Position numbers and translations under genes: made by a program. From assembly GCF_001277255.1 (NCBI RefSeq), contig NZ_CP012264.1, positions 1,240,001-1,304,000 of the forward strand: 64,000 bases of DNA, read 5' to 3'. The first letter of the stretch is position 1, and each line of letters begins with the position of its first letter. Positions 1-7,835 of this stretch are shown one piece after another. The notes beneath the pieces are model-generated. The model saw nothing but the letters and a program-made list of their open reading frames with translations, made no database searches and was not told the origin of the DNA. The DNA is from Cronobacter condimenti 1330 (lineage in GTDB: Bacteria; Pseudomonadota; Gammaproteobacteria; Enterobacterales; Enterobacteriaceae).

Positions 1-464
1 TGCCGATAATCAAATCCGCTTTGCGATAGGCCAGCAGATCTTCGGCGGTTTCGCTCGCCAGGGTGGTGTCGTAATGCTCCAGCTCAAAATCGTAATGCTC
101 GCGAAAGGCGCTGACTAACTCTGGCAAATGATCCGCCGCAAGCGACGGCGGGCAGTAGAGCACGAAGTTTTTACGCAGCGGCGCGCCCTGCATCAGGTTG
201 ATGGTCTGCTCAAGCTGATTCAGGTTGTCCTCAAGATAATGGTGCAAATTGGTGCCGACGGTGGTGGGCGTGATGCCTTTGCCTGAACGCACAAAGAGAG
301 GATCATTAAGCTGGTTGCGCAGGCGCTGCAACGACTGACTGATGGCTGAGGGTGTCAGAAACAGCGCTTCCGCCGCTTTGCTGACGCTGCGATGCAGATA
401 AATGCATTCAAAGATAACCAGAAGATTGAGGTCGAATTTTTTCAGATCCTGCAAATTTGCCATG
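1..464 (-). CDS. LysR-family transcriptional regulator (YbdO-like), partial
   Basis: DNA-binding transcription factor whose C-terminal effector domain runs off the left window edge. The minus-strand reading frame opens at ATG 464 and stays open to base 1, giving 154 codons. Residues 1-65 form a LysR winged helix-turn-helix: DLNLL, then a helix-turn-helix with TPSAISQSLQRLR and DPLFVR. The start of the substrate-binding domain follows. It belongs to the same LeuO/YbeF-like subgroup as the regulator at 22.7 kb. In E. coli the regulator near ahpC is ybdO (citR), separated from ahpC by dsbG; here it faces ahpC directly across 574 bp. Orthology with ybdO is inferred from position and N-terminal resemblance. 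The effector and targets cannot be read from the sequence. Confidence 0.85.
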
Positions 465-807
465 GCAGCCTCGCAATGAGACGAAGGGGTTTTATGCTTT
501 TTCTGTTCCTGATAAAGCATAGATAAGGAATCGGTTTTTGTACGCCAGAAGCGAGGCGTAATCTGAAAAACCGAAGCGTCTTCACAAAAGCGTGCGCGCT
601 GTCGCGGCGGGCTTTACGCAGGCGGAATGCGGCGCTGAAACAAGACAACATACACGGTGCAAAATGCACAGGGTGCGTGTGCAAAAAACGGCACACCTTG
701 TTAAGTGATTCCTATCACAGCCATAGACAGGAATAATCTTCGGGCGCGTTGCCCTTTAGACAGGGGAGTGGTCTAATCGCAGGAATGCTTGCGTTGTAAA
801 ATAGCGG

Positions 808-895
808 CGCAGCACTTTGCCAGCTCGCTGGCTCTGACGTTACCTGCGGGTATCTCAGCGACTCAGGCCGCCCGTTCAGGTGGCTTTTTTATTTT
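808..895 (+). ncRNA. Candidate small RNA upstream of ahpC (hypothetical)
   Basis: A G+C hairpin (GCCGCC, 6-nt loop, GGTGGC) followed by a run of T ends at about 895 on the plus strand, between divergent genes and with no upstream reading frame to terminate. A weak extended -10 (TGTAAAAT, about 795-802) would start a transcript of roughly 90 nt. There is no clear -35 and I recognise no known sRNA family. It could instead be a leader attenuator for a long ahpC transcript. Confidence 0.25.
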
Positions 896-937
896 TTTCG
901 CTCCGGCGAGGAAAGTTCATAAGGCTGTCCCGAACAT

Positions 938-980
938 GTTGTTAGCTATTGCTTATTGATTTGATAACGCAAACGCATTG
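938..980 (+). promoter_or_regulatory. Putative OxyR-responsive ahpC promoter region
   Basis: The stretch from GTTAGCTATTGC through TTGATAACGCAAACG closely resembles, from memory, the E. coli ahpC upstream region bound by OxyR. The leader from there to the AGG-rich ribosome-binding site (about 1026-1032) is also conserved. Regulation by OxyR is established for the family and inferred here. Confidence 0.45.
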
Positions 981-1038
981 GCTCGGGTTGTTAAAATTCG
1001 ATACCTTACGTCCCATCGAAAACACGGAGGAAGTATAG

Positions 1039-1602
1039 ATGTCCTTGATTAATACCAAAATCAAACCTTTCAAAAACATGGCGTTCAAAAACGGTGAGTT
1101 CATCGAAGTTACCGAGAAAAACACGGAAGGCCGCTGGAGCGTATTCTTCTTCTATCCGGCAGACTTTACTTTCGTATGCCCGACCGAACTGGGCGACGTG
1201 GCTGACCATCACGAAGAGCTGCAGAAACTGGGCGTAGACGTTTACTCCGTTTCTACCGACACCCACTTCACCCACAAAGCGTGGCACAGCAGCTCCGAGA
1301 CTATCGCGAAAATCAAATACGCGATGATCGGCGACCCGACTGGCGCCCTGACCCGTAACTTCGAAATCATGCGTGAAGACGAAGGTCTGGCTGACCGCGG
1401 TACTTTCATCGTTGACCCGCAGGGCGTTATCCAGGCGATCGAAATTACTGCTGAAGGCATCGGCCGTGACGCGTCTGACCTGCTGCGTAAAATCAAAGCG
1501 GCTCAGTACGTAGCTTCTCACCCAGGCGAAGTATGCCCGGCTAAATGGAAAGAAGGCGAAGCGACTCTGGCTCCGTCTCTGGACCTGGTTGGCAAAATCT
1601 AA
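1039..1602 (+). CDS. ahpC: Alkyl hydroperoxide reductase peroxiredoxin subunit AhpC
   Basis: Typical 2-Cys peroxiredoxin that reduces H2O2, organic hydroperoxides and peroxynitrite in the cytosol and is recycled by AhpF. The 187-residue length is exactly that of the enterobacterial protein. The peroxidatic cysteine is C47 in FVCPTE and the resolving cysteine is C166 in EVCPAKW. The ATG is preceded by a strong GGAGG about 8 nt upstream. ahpF follows 256 bp downstream with a terminator and an ERIC repeat in between, so AhpF is probably made at a lower level through partial read-through or its own promoter. Expression is probably under OxyR. Confidence 0.98.
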   Translation: MSLINTKIKPFKNMAFKNGEFIEVTEKNTEGRWSVFFFYPADFTFVCPTELGDVADHHEELQKLGVDVYSVSTDTHFTHKAWHSSSETIAKIKYAMIGDPTGALTRNFEIMREDEGLADRGTFIVDPQGVIQAIEITAEGIGRDASDLLRKIKAAQYVASHPGEVCPAKWKEGEATLAPSLDLVGKI

Positions 1603-1609
1603 TTTTTTC

Positions 1610-1724
1610 TGTCGTCTTTCACGCCACAGGTGCGTTGGCTGCGCTTAATCACCCCGGTCACTTACTTCAGTAAGCTCCCGGGGATTCTTAAGCTTGCCGC
1701 CTTCCCGTAACGCGAAATACTCGG
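1610..1724 (-). repeat. ERIC element (enterobacterial repetitive intergenic consensus)
   Basis: An imperfect palindrome of about 115 bp in reverse orientation. Its core holds CACTTACTTCAGTAAGCTCC flanked by CACCCCGG and CCCGGGGATT. These match the sequences targeted by the classical ERIC primers. The outer arms (GCGTTGGCTGCG and TTGCCGCCTTCC) also fit the consensus. It lies in the ahpC-ahpF spacer and will be transcribed as a long hairpin. Confidence 0.9.
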
Positions 1725-1737
1725 AAAAAACGCTATC

Positions 1738-1766
1738 ACGGGTGCAGTTCTGCACCCGTTTTTTTG
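1738..1766 (+). terminator. Intrinsic terminator between ahpC and ahpF
   Basis: Perfect stem ACGGGTGCA/TGCACCCGT with a short TTC loop region and a run of seven T. It ends most ahpC transcripts before ahpF. Confidence 0.85.
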
Positions 1767-1858
1767 AAAACGCTTTTACGCGCTCTCATTTAAGTTGCAA
1801 CGCGGCGCGGCCTGTACGAGGCGGCTTAAATGAGGAAGCGTAAGCTCAGGAGAAAATG

Positions 1859-3424
1859 ATGCTCGACACAAATATGAAAACCCAGCTCAAGGCTTATCTT
1901 GAGCGTCTGACAAAGCCTGTTGAGTTAGTAGCCACGCTGGATGACAGCGCAAAATCAGTAGAAATCAAAGCGCTGCTGACCGAAATCGCTGAGCTGTCTG
2001 ATAAAGTCTCTTTCAGAGAAGACAACAGCCTGGCGGCACGTAAACCTTCATTTTTGATTACGAACCCGGGTTCCACCCAGGGGCCAAGCTTTGCTGGCTC
2101 CCCGCTGGGTCACGAGTTTACCTCGCTGGTGCTGGCACTGCTGTGGACCGGCGGTCATCCGTCGAAAGAAGCGCAATCTTTGCTTGAGCAGATCCGCGAT
2201 CTCGACGGCGATTTCGAATTCGAAACGTACTACTCGCTCTCTTGCCATAACTGCCCGGACGTGGTGCAGGCACTGAACCTGATGGCGGTACTGAACCCGC
2301 GCATCAAGCACACTGCAATTGACGGTGCGGTATTCCAGAATGAAATTACCGAGCGCAACGTCATGGGCGTGCCGGCGGTCTTTATGAATGGCGTTGAGTT
2401 CGGCTCCGGCCGTATGACGCTTGCGGAAATCGTGGCGAAAGTCGACACCGGTGCTGAAAAACGCGCCGCAGAAGAGCTGAACCAGCGTGACGCGTATGAC
2501 GTACTGATCGTCGGCTCCGGCCCGGCGGGTGCGGCGGCGGCAGTGTACTCTGCCCGTAAAGGCATCCGTACCGGTCTGATGGGTGAGCGTTTCGGCGGTC
2601 AGGTGCTGGACACCGTAGACATCGAAAACTACATCTCTGTGCCGAAAACCGAAGGTCAGAAACTGGCGGGCGCTCTGAAAGCGCACGTGGATGACTACGA
2701 CGTTGATGTTATCGACACCCAGAGCGCGACGAAGCTGATTCCGGCGGCGAGCGAAGGCGGCCTGCATCAGATTGAAACGGCCTCTGGCGCGGTGCTGAAA
2801 GCGCGCAGCGTTATCGTGGCGACCGGCGCAAAATGGCGCAACATGGGCGTGCCTGGCGAAGATCAGTATCGCACGAAAGGCGTGACCTACTGCCCGCACT
2901 GCGACGGCCCGCTGTTTAAAGGCAAGCGTGTGGCGGTCATCGGCGGCGGTAACTCCGGCGTGGAAGCGGCTATCGACCTTGCAGGGATCGTTGAGCATGT
3001 GACGCTGCTGGAATTCGCACCGGAAATGAAAGCAGACCAGGTTCTGCAGGACAAACTGCGCAGCCTGAAAAACGTCGACATCATCCTGAACGCGATGACC
3101 ACCGAAGTGAAAGGCGATGGCACGAAGCTGACCGGGCTTGATTACCAGGACCGTGAGACCGGCTCTGTGAAGCACCTGGAAGTGGCGGGGATCTTCGTAC
3201 AGATTGGTCTGCTGCCGAACACCACCTGGCTTGATGGCGCAATTGAGCGTAACCGCATGGGCGAAATCATCATCGATGCCAAGTGCGAAACCAGCGTGAA
3301 AGGCGTGTTCGCGGCGGGTGACTGCACCACCGTGCCGTACAAACAGATTATCATCGCCACCGGCGAAGGCGCGAAAGCGTCGCTGAGTGCCTTTGATTAC
3401 CTGATTCGCACCAAAACCGCATAA
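1859..3424 (+). CDS. ahpF: Alkyl hydroperoxide reductase flavoprotein subunit AhpF
   Basis: NADH-dependent disulfide reductase that passes electrons from NADH through FAD and two disulfides to AhpC. The N-terminal tandem thioredoxin-like domain carries C129/C132 (SCHNC). A linker leads to the FAD motif VGSGPAGAAAA near residue 215, the redox CPHC near 345-348, and the NAD motif GGGNSGVEAA near 360. Two ATG codons are adjacent (1856 and 1859). I chose the second because the AGGAG at 1848-1852 is then 6 nt away and the length becomes 521 residues, as in E. coli. It ends at a strong terminator. Confidence 0.97.
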   Translation: MLDTNMKTQLKAYLERLTKPVELVATLDDSAKSVEIKALLTEIAELSDKVSFREDNSLAARKPSFLITNPGSTQGPSFAGSPLGHEFTSLVLALLWTGGHPSKEAQSLLEQIRDLDGDFEFETYYSLSCHNCPDVVQALNLMAVLNPRIKHTAIDGAVFQNEITERNVMGVPAVFMNGVEFGSGRMTLAEIVAKVDTGAEKRAAEELNQRDAYDVLIVGSGPAGAAAAVYSARKGIRTGLMGERFGGQVLDTVDIENYISVPKTEGQKLAGALKAHVDDYDVDVIDTQSATKLIPAASEGGLHQIETASGAVLKARSVIVATGAKWRNMGVPGEDQYRTKGVTYCPHCDGPLFKGKRVAVIGGGNSGVEAAIDLAGIVEHVTLLEFAPEMKADQVLQDKLRSLKNVDIILNAMTTEVKGDGTKLTGLDYQDRETGSVKHLEVAGIFVQIGLLPNTTWLDGAIERNRMGEIIIDAKCETSVKGVFAAGDCTTVPYKQIIIATGEGAKASLSAFDYLIRTKTA

Positions 3425-3446
3425 GAAGAAAGTAAGACACCTGCGT

Positions 3447-3474
3447 AAAAGCCGCCCTTCGGGGCGGCTTTTTT
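3447..3474 (+). terminator. Intrinsic terminator of ahpF
   Basis: AAGCCGCCC, TTC loop and GGGCGGCTT, followed by T-rich sequence, directly after the ahpF stop. Confidence 0.9.
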
Positions 3475-3531
3475 ATTGCCTTAATGGCATCCCTCAACCC
3501 CTCTGCGGTGGGCACCCGACAGAGAGCAAAC

Positions 3532-3960
3532 TTAGCGGATCACAAATACCGGGACATGCGCATGGCGAATCACGCTTGAGGCGTTTGAGCCCAGGAGGTG
3601 TGTGGTTATAGACGGATCGCGTGAACCAATCACGACCACATCCGCGTTTAAGGTTTTTGCCATCGCATTCACTTCATCGCGCACGCTGCCAAAGCGGATA
3701 TGGCTGCGCAGCCGTTCTTCTGGCACGGTAAAATGGCTCTTTAGCGTTTGCAGACGCTGATTCGCCTCAGCCTCCAGATGCTCTTCAAAACGCCGGATAT
3801 CGGCGGCGAAACGGTGCAGGCTCAGGTTGGCGGAGCCGGGCAAAACATGCAGCAAATGAATAATGCCGTCCTGCTGCGCCAGAAACTCCGCGTGGCGAAT
3901 CGCTTTGTCGCTCAGTTCCATTTCAAACACATCTACAGGCATCAGAATGGTGTTGTACAT
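3532..3960 (-). CDS. uspG: Universal stress protein UspG
   Basis: Small cytosolic Usp-domain protein; UspG-type proteins bind and hydrolyse ATP and are induced by stress and growth arrest. The start at 3960 gives 142 residues beginning MYNTILMPVDVF, as in E. coli UspG, and has AGGAGG about 6 nt upstream. The longer frame to 3990 lacks a ribosome-binding site. The C-terminal phosphate-binding pattern of the ATP-binding Usp class is visible: VVIGSRDPSITTHLLGS, then SSVIRHAHVPVFV. It is divergent from ybdR. Confidence 0.96.
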   Translation of the reverse strand: MYNTILMPVDVFEMELSDKAIRHAEFLAQQDGIIHLLHVLPGSANLSLHRFAADIRRFEEHLEAEANQRLQTLKSHFTVPEERLRSHIRFGSVRDEVNAMAKTLNADVVVIGSRDPSITTHLLGSNASSVIRHAHVPVFVIR

Positions 3961-4202
3961 CGTCACTCCTCCTTTAGCGGTTATCGACACGGCAATATAA
4001 CCACAAGGTATGAGTGCCTACTGGTATCTGCCCGACAAATTTGTCTTTTTTTACGCAGCATAGTTAGCCAGGAAAACTCTCAAAGCCGCCCGGCTTAGGG
4101 CTTATCGCGCGGCTGATGGCCCATCCGGTCTACCCTTGGTTTAGACCAGATGCACTTTCGTACTGGAACCTGTCTCTTTTTACTCTCTGCCAGGAGGTCG
4201 CA

Positions 4203-5435
4203 ATGAAGGCGTTAACCTACCACGGTCCGCATAACGTTAAGGTTGAGAATGTCCCGGATCCGATTATCGAAGCGCAGGATGACATTATTCTGCGCGTCAC
4301 GGCCACCGCGATTTGCGGCTCCGATTTACACCTGTACCGCGGCAAAATCCCGCAGGTGCATCACGGGGATATTTTTGGCCACGAGTTTATGGGTGAAGTG
4401 GTGGAAACCGGCAGCGAGGTGAAGGATATTCGCAAAGGCGACCGCGTGGTCATTCCATTCGTTATTGCCTGCGGAGAGTGTTTTTTCTGCAAACTTCAGC
4501 AATATTCCGCCTGTGAAACCACTAACAAAGGCACCGGCGCGGCGCTCAATAAAAAACAGATCCCGGCGCCCGCGGCGCTGTTTGGCTACAGCCACCTTTA
4601 CGGCGGTATTCCCGGTGGGCAGGCGGAATATGTCCGCGTACCGAAAGGCAATGTTGGCCCCTTCAAAGTGCCGCCGGTACTCTCCGATGATAAAGCGCTG
4701 TTCCTCTCTGATATCCTGCCGACCGCCTGGCAGGCGGTGAAAAACGGCCAGGTACAGAAAGGCTCGCAGGTAGCGATTTACGGCGCAGGCCCGGTAGGGC
4801 TTCTGAGTGCCGCCTGTGCCCGGCTGATGGGCGCAGAGCAGATTTTCATGGTCGACCATAACGACTACCGCCTGGCGTTCGCCAAAGAACGTTACGGCGT
4901 TATTCCGATTAACTTTGATGAAAACGACGATCCGGCGGCGTTTATTATCGAAAACACGCCGGGCAACCGCGGCGTGGATGCCGTTATCGATGCGGTGGGC
5001 TTTGAGGCTAAAGGCAGCCTGACGGAGACCGTACTGTCGAATCTGAAAATTGAGGGCAGCAGCGGCAAGGCTTTACGTCAGTGCATCGCAGCGGTGCGTC
5101 GCGGCGGCGTGGTAAGCGTGCCTGGCGTCTATGCGGGCTTTATCCACGGCTTCCTCTTTGGCGATGCGTTTGATAAGGGCATCAGCTTTAAAATGGGCCA
5201 GACGCACGTGCATGCCTTCCTGCCGGAACTGCTGCCGCTGATCGAGCAGGGGCTGCTGACGCCAGAAGAGATTGTGACGCACTACCTGCCGCTTGAAGAT
5301 GCCGCACGCGGCTACAAGATCTTCGAGAAGCGTGAAGAGGAGTGCCGCAAGGTGATTCTGGTGCCGGGCGCCGCCACGCCGGAGGCCGCACGCGACAAAG
5401 TGACGGCGCTGATGAACGCGCCGTTGCAGCCGTAA
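4203..5435 (+). CDS. ybdR: Zinc-dependent alcohol dehydrogenase-like protein YbdR
   Basis: Medium-chain dehydrogenase/reductase with unknown substrate, 410 residues from ATG 4203, which has AGGAGG 6 nt upstream. Catalytic zinc ligands are C38 (ICGSD) and the H60-E61 pair (GHEFMG). The structural zinc set C90, C93, C96 and C104 is present. The Rossmann motif YGAGPVGLL lies near 194-202. The family fits glutathione-independent formaldehyde dehydrogenases and related MDR enzymes. Upstream in-frame codons (4116-4202) add 29 residues unlike the family and were excluded. Confidence 0.94.
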   Translation: MKALTYHGPHNVKVENVPDPIIEAQDDIILRVTATAICGSDLHLYRGKIPQVHHGDIFGHEFMGEVVETGSEVKDIRKGDRVVIPFVIACGECFFCKLQQYSACETTNKGTGAALNKKQIPAPAALFGYSHLYGGIPGGQAEYVRVPKGNVGPFKVPPVLSDDKALFLSDILPTAWQAVKNGQVQKGSQVAIYGAGPVGLLSAACARLMGAEQIFMVDHNDYRLAFAKERYGVIPINFDENDDPAAFIIENTPGNRGVDAVIDAVGFEAKGSLTETVLSNLKIEGSSGKALRQCIAAVRRGGVVSVPGVYAGFIHGFLFGDAFDKGISFKMGQTHVHAFLPELLPLIEQGLLTPEEIVTHYLPLEDAARGYKIFEKREEECRKVILVPGAATPEAARDKVTALMNAPLQP

Positions 5436-5451
5436 TCGCAGCGCATAAACA

Positions 5452-5482
5452 GAAAGAGGATGCCAGGGCATCCTCTTTTTTT
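5452..5482 (+). terminator. Intrinsic terminator between convergent ybdR and rnk
   Basis: GAGGATGC/GCATCCTC stem with a 4-nt loop and a run of eight T on the plus strand. The minus side is only moderately T-rich. Confidence 0.85.
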
Positions 5483-5497
5483 TACCAGCGTGCGGCT

Positions 5498-5908
5498 TTA
5501 GCTGCGGTAGTCGCCAGCCGCTTCCGGCTGGTAGAGCAGTTCTAACACCTCAAGGTGGGTTTCACTGCCATCCGGCAGTGGCCAGCGGATAGCGTCACCC
5601 ACGCGCAGGCCGAGCAACGCAGCGCCTACCGGCGCCATAACCGACAGCGCCTCCTGGTTGCTGCCTGCGAGTTGCGGGTAGACCAACTGGCGTTCATAGG
5701 TTTCACCGTTTGCCAGATCGCGGAATTTTACCCGGCTGTTCATCGTCACCACATCCTGCGGCATCGCCTGCGGACTGACCATCTGCGCGCGATCCAGTTC
5801 ATCGTTCAGCGCATCCGCCACTGGCAGGCGCGCAAACGCAGGCTGTTCCAGCAGACTATCGAGACGTTCGGCATCGAGTTCGTTGATGATAAGGGCAGGT
5901 CGGGACAT
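5498..5908 (-). CDS. rnk: Nucleoside diphosphate kinase regulator Rnk
   Basis: GreA/GreB-related protein that binds RNA polymerase near the secondary channel. It was named for its effect on nucleoside diphosphate kinase levels in E. coli and Pseudomonas. At 136 residues it has the exact family length. A short N-terminal coiled coil (about 1-45) is followed by the Gre-type FKBP-like C-terminal domain with the MAPVGAALLGLRVGD motif near 90-104. Confidence 0.96.
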   Translation of the reverse strand: MSRPALIINELDAERLDSLLEQPAFARLPVADALNDELDRAQMVSPQAMPQDVVTMNSRVKFRDLANGETYERQLVYPQLAGSNQEALSVMAPVGAALLGLRVGDAIRWPLPDGSETHLEVLELLYQPEAAGDYRS

Positions 5909-5962
5909 TTCTCACTCCATGTCGTTGAATCAGGCGGCATTTTGCCGCTAACAAGCGTCCAA

Positions 5963-5994
5963 AGAAAAACCCTCACCGTCAAAACGATGAGGGT
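5963..5994 (-). terminator. Intrinsic terminator of the gluconate-type permease gene
   Basis: On the minus strand, ACCCTCATCG pairs imperfectly with CGGTGAGGGT and is followed by TTTTTC. It separates the permease transcript from rnk. Confidence 0.75.
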
Positions 5995-6059
5995 CCGCGT
6001 CAGGGGATGATACTCAGCCTTGCTCGCCGTTTGAAGTGACCTGAGTCACGAAACGGGGC

Positions 6060-7436
6060 TTAAAGCAGGATGCTGCCTACCGCAGCCAGCAGGAAGGCGA
6101 TGGTACCCAGCAGCGTTTCCATCACGGTCCAGGTTTTTAGCGTGGTTTTCTCATCCATCTCCAGGAAGCGACCCACCAGCCAGAAACCGGAGTCGTTGAC
6201 GTGCGAGAGTACCGTGGCGCCGCCTGCGATCGCGATAACGATAAAGCACAGGTCAAACTGGCTTAACCCCGGCGTTGCCTGCACCATTGGGGCGACCAGC
6301 GCCGCGGTAGTGGTCAGCGCGACCGTCGCCGAACCCTGCGCCACACGCAGCGCCGTCGAGATAACAAACGCCGCCAGAATGACCGGCATACCGGTGTCGG
6401 AAAGCACGCCCGCCAGCGCATCGCCGATGCCGCTTGCGCGCAGCACGCCGCCGAACATGCCGCCCGCGCCGGTCACCAGGATAATCCCGCAGATAGGCCC
6501 GAGCGCGCCGTCGCAGATTTTTTCGAGATGTTTACGGCTGTGATCGCGGCTGAACACCATCAGCGCGAAGAACACCGTAATGAGCAGCGCCACCGGGGTT
6601 TTACCGAGCATGCGAAGGAAATTCACGACGCTGTTGTCAGCGCTGACCCAGCCCAGCACTTTGGCGGTGTTAAGCCCGGTATCCAGGAAAATCAGCACCA
6701 GCGGCAGCAGCAGAATAGTTAAGACCATGCCGAAGGACGGCGGGCGATGGCCCGGATCGACTTCCACTTCGCCAAGGAAAGAAGAAGGGAGTTTGATATC
6801 AAATTTTTTACCGGCGTACTGGCCATACAGGTAGCCGCCGAAATACCAGGTCGGGATCACGATAATCAGCCCGACTATCACCAGCAGGCCGATATTTGCG
6901 CCCAGCAGTTCGCTCGCCGCGACCGGGCCTGGATGCGGTGGCACCAGCGCATGCATGGCCGCAAACGCGCCCGCCGCCGGGAAGGCATATTTCAGCGTCG
7001 AGCCGCCAAAACGTTTCGCTACGCTGAAAATAATAGGCAGCATGACCACCAGACCCGCGTCGAAGAATATCGGGAAACCGAACAGCAGCGAGGCGACACC
7101 CAGCGCGAATGGCGCGCGGTGTTCGCCAAATTTATTAATCAGCGTGTCAGCAAGTACTTTTGCGCCGCCTGACACTTCCAGCAGGCGACCTATCATCGCG
7201 CCAATCCCCACCAGCAGCGCGACGCCTGCAAGCGTACTGCCGAAACCGGTCAGAAGCGTAGGCACAACTTTATCGAACGGCACTTTGGTCAATAGCGCCA
7301 CAACAATACTGACCAGGGTAAGAGCAAGAAAAGCATGCACTTTAAAGCGCATGATAAGTACCAGCAGCAGTACTACGGCCACGGCGGCAATGCCCAGCAG
7401 CGTACCGGCGCCATAAGCAAAAGTCGTTTCAGTCAT
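6060..7436 (-). CDS. GntP/GntT-family gluconate (sugar acid) permease
   Basis: Inner-membrane proton symporter of the GntP family, probably for gluconate or a related sugar acid. From ATG 7436, which has GAGGA about 9 nt upstream, it is 458 residues of almost continuous hydrophobic segments. Family-typical stretches include the PPHPGPVAA loop and HVNDSGFWL near the C-terminus. The upstream region has two tandem GntR-like operators, which supports gluconate control. It is not the position of any gnt gene in E. coli, where nothing separates rnk from rna, so it is an accessory paralogue. The exact subtype (GntT, GntU, GntP or IdnT) is not resolved. Confidence 0.9.
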   Translation of the reverse strand: MTETTFAYGAGTLLGIAAVAVVLLLVLIMRFKVHAFLALTLVSIVVALLTKVPFDKVVPTLLTGFGSTLAGVALLVGIGAMIGRLLEVSGGAKVLADTLINKFGEHRAPFALGVASLLFGFPIFFDAGLVVMLPIIFSVAKRFGGSTLKYAFPAAGAFAAMHALVPPHPGPVAASELLGANIGLLVIVGLIIVIPTWYFGGYLYGQYAGKKFDIKLPSSFLGEVEVDPGHRPPSFGMVLTILLLPLVLIFLDTGLNTAKVLGWVSADNSVVNFLRMLGKTPVALLITVFFALMVFSRDHSRKHLEKICDGALGPICGIILVTGAGGMFGGVLRASGIGDALAGVLSDTGMPVILAAFVISTALRVAQGSATVALTTTAALVAPMVQATPGLSQFDLCFIVIAIAGGATVLSHVNDSGFWLVGRFLEMDEKTTLKTWTVMETLLGTIAFLLAAVGSILL

Positions 7437-7835
7437 CGTTATTGTCCTCAACATGGGTACAGTGAAACCGTAGCCTGGTCGGCGGTTTTCTCACTGATAC
7501 CGGTAACATGATACTGGTAACATGCGGAGGCTTGTAAACAGGGGCTGTCATATTTATTAACATTTTGAGATCACCGTCAAACTCCCGCCCTCACTGCGCC
7601 CGCGTCTTTAAGGGGGCATGTCAAGCCTGACGCGTCTGTCAAATTTTCCGGTGCGTTTTTTTCACTACATCGCCAGATTTGTTGGCTATATCCAGCTTTT
7701 CTGTCGTGAACAGGCCGCGAAGTTGCCGCAATGCAATATCGTTAACTAGCTTAGGATCGTGATGATTTGCCGTACATCGCGCTGTATACGGCGGCGCAAC
7801 GCCTCCGATCCCTGTTCAGTGCACAAGAGGAAATC
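7437..7835. other. Divergent intergenic region, permease/sugar ABC operon
   Basis: 399 bp. Besides the tandem GntR-like sites there is a weak CRP-like stretch (TGAGATCACCGTCAAA near 7568-7583). The six-gene sugar operon must start in the right half, but I see no consensus sigma-70 promoter, and no regulator gene lies next to it. The in-frame extension of the next gene from 7767 lacks a ribosome-binding site. Confidence 0.5.
7496..7523 (-). promoter_or_regulatory. Tandem GntR-like operators
   Basis: Two adjacent 14-bp copies, GATACCGGTAACAT (7496-7509) and GATACTGGTAACAT (7510-7523). Each resembles the GntR operator, an ATGTTACC-GGTAACAT palindrome. They lie about 60-90 bp upstream of the permease start, where a repressor would act. 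Confidence 0.6.

Larger units (their letters stand above)
465..1038. other. Long divergent intergenic region, regulator/ahpC
   Basis: 574 bp without a convincing protein gene. The right end carries the ahpC promoter and leader. At 869-895 there is an intrinsic-terminator-like hairpin pointing towards ahpC with no gene in front of it (see the candidate ncRNA). The short frames on the minus strand here lack ribosome-binding sites and recognisable proteins. Confidence 0.6.

Noticed and set aside
442..696. 84-codon minus-strand frame in the ahpC upstream region
   Set aside because: It overlaps the LysR gene start out of frame and has no ribosome-binding site or sensible composition.
2048..3175. 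Open frame of 375 codons opposite ahpF
   Set aside because: Antisense artefact of strong codon bias in ahpF; no ribosome-binding site and no family features.
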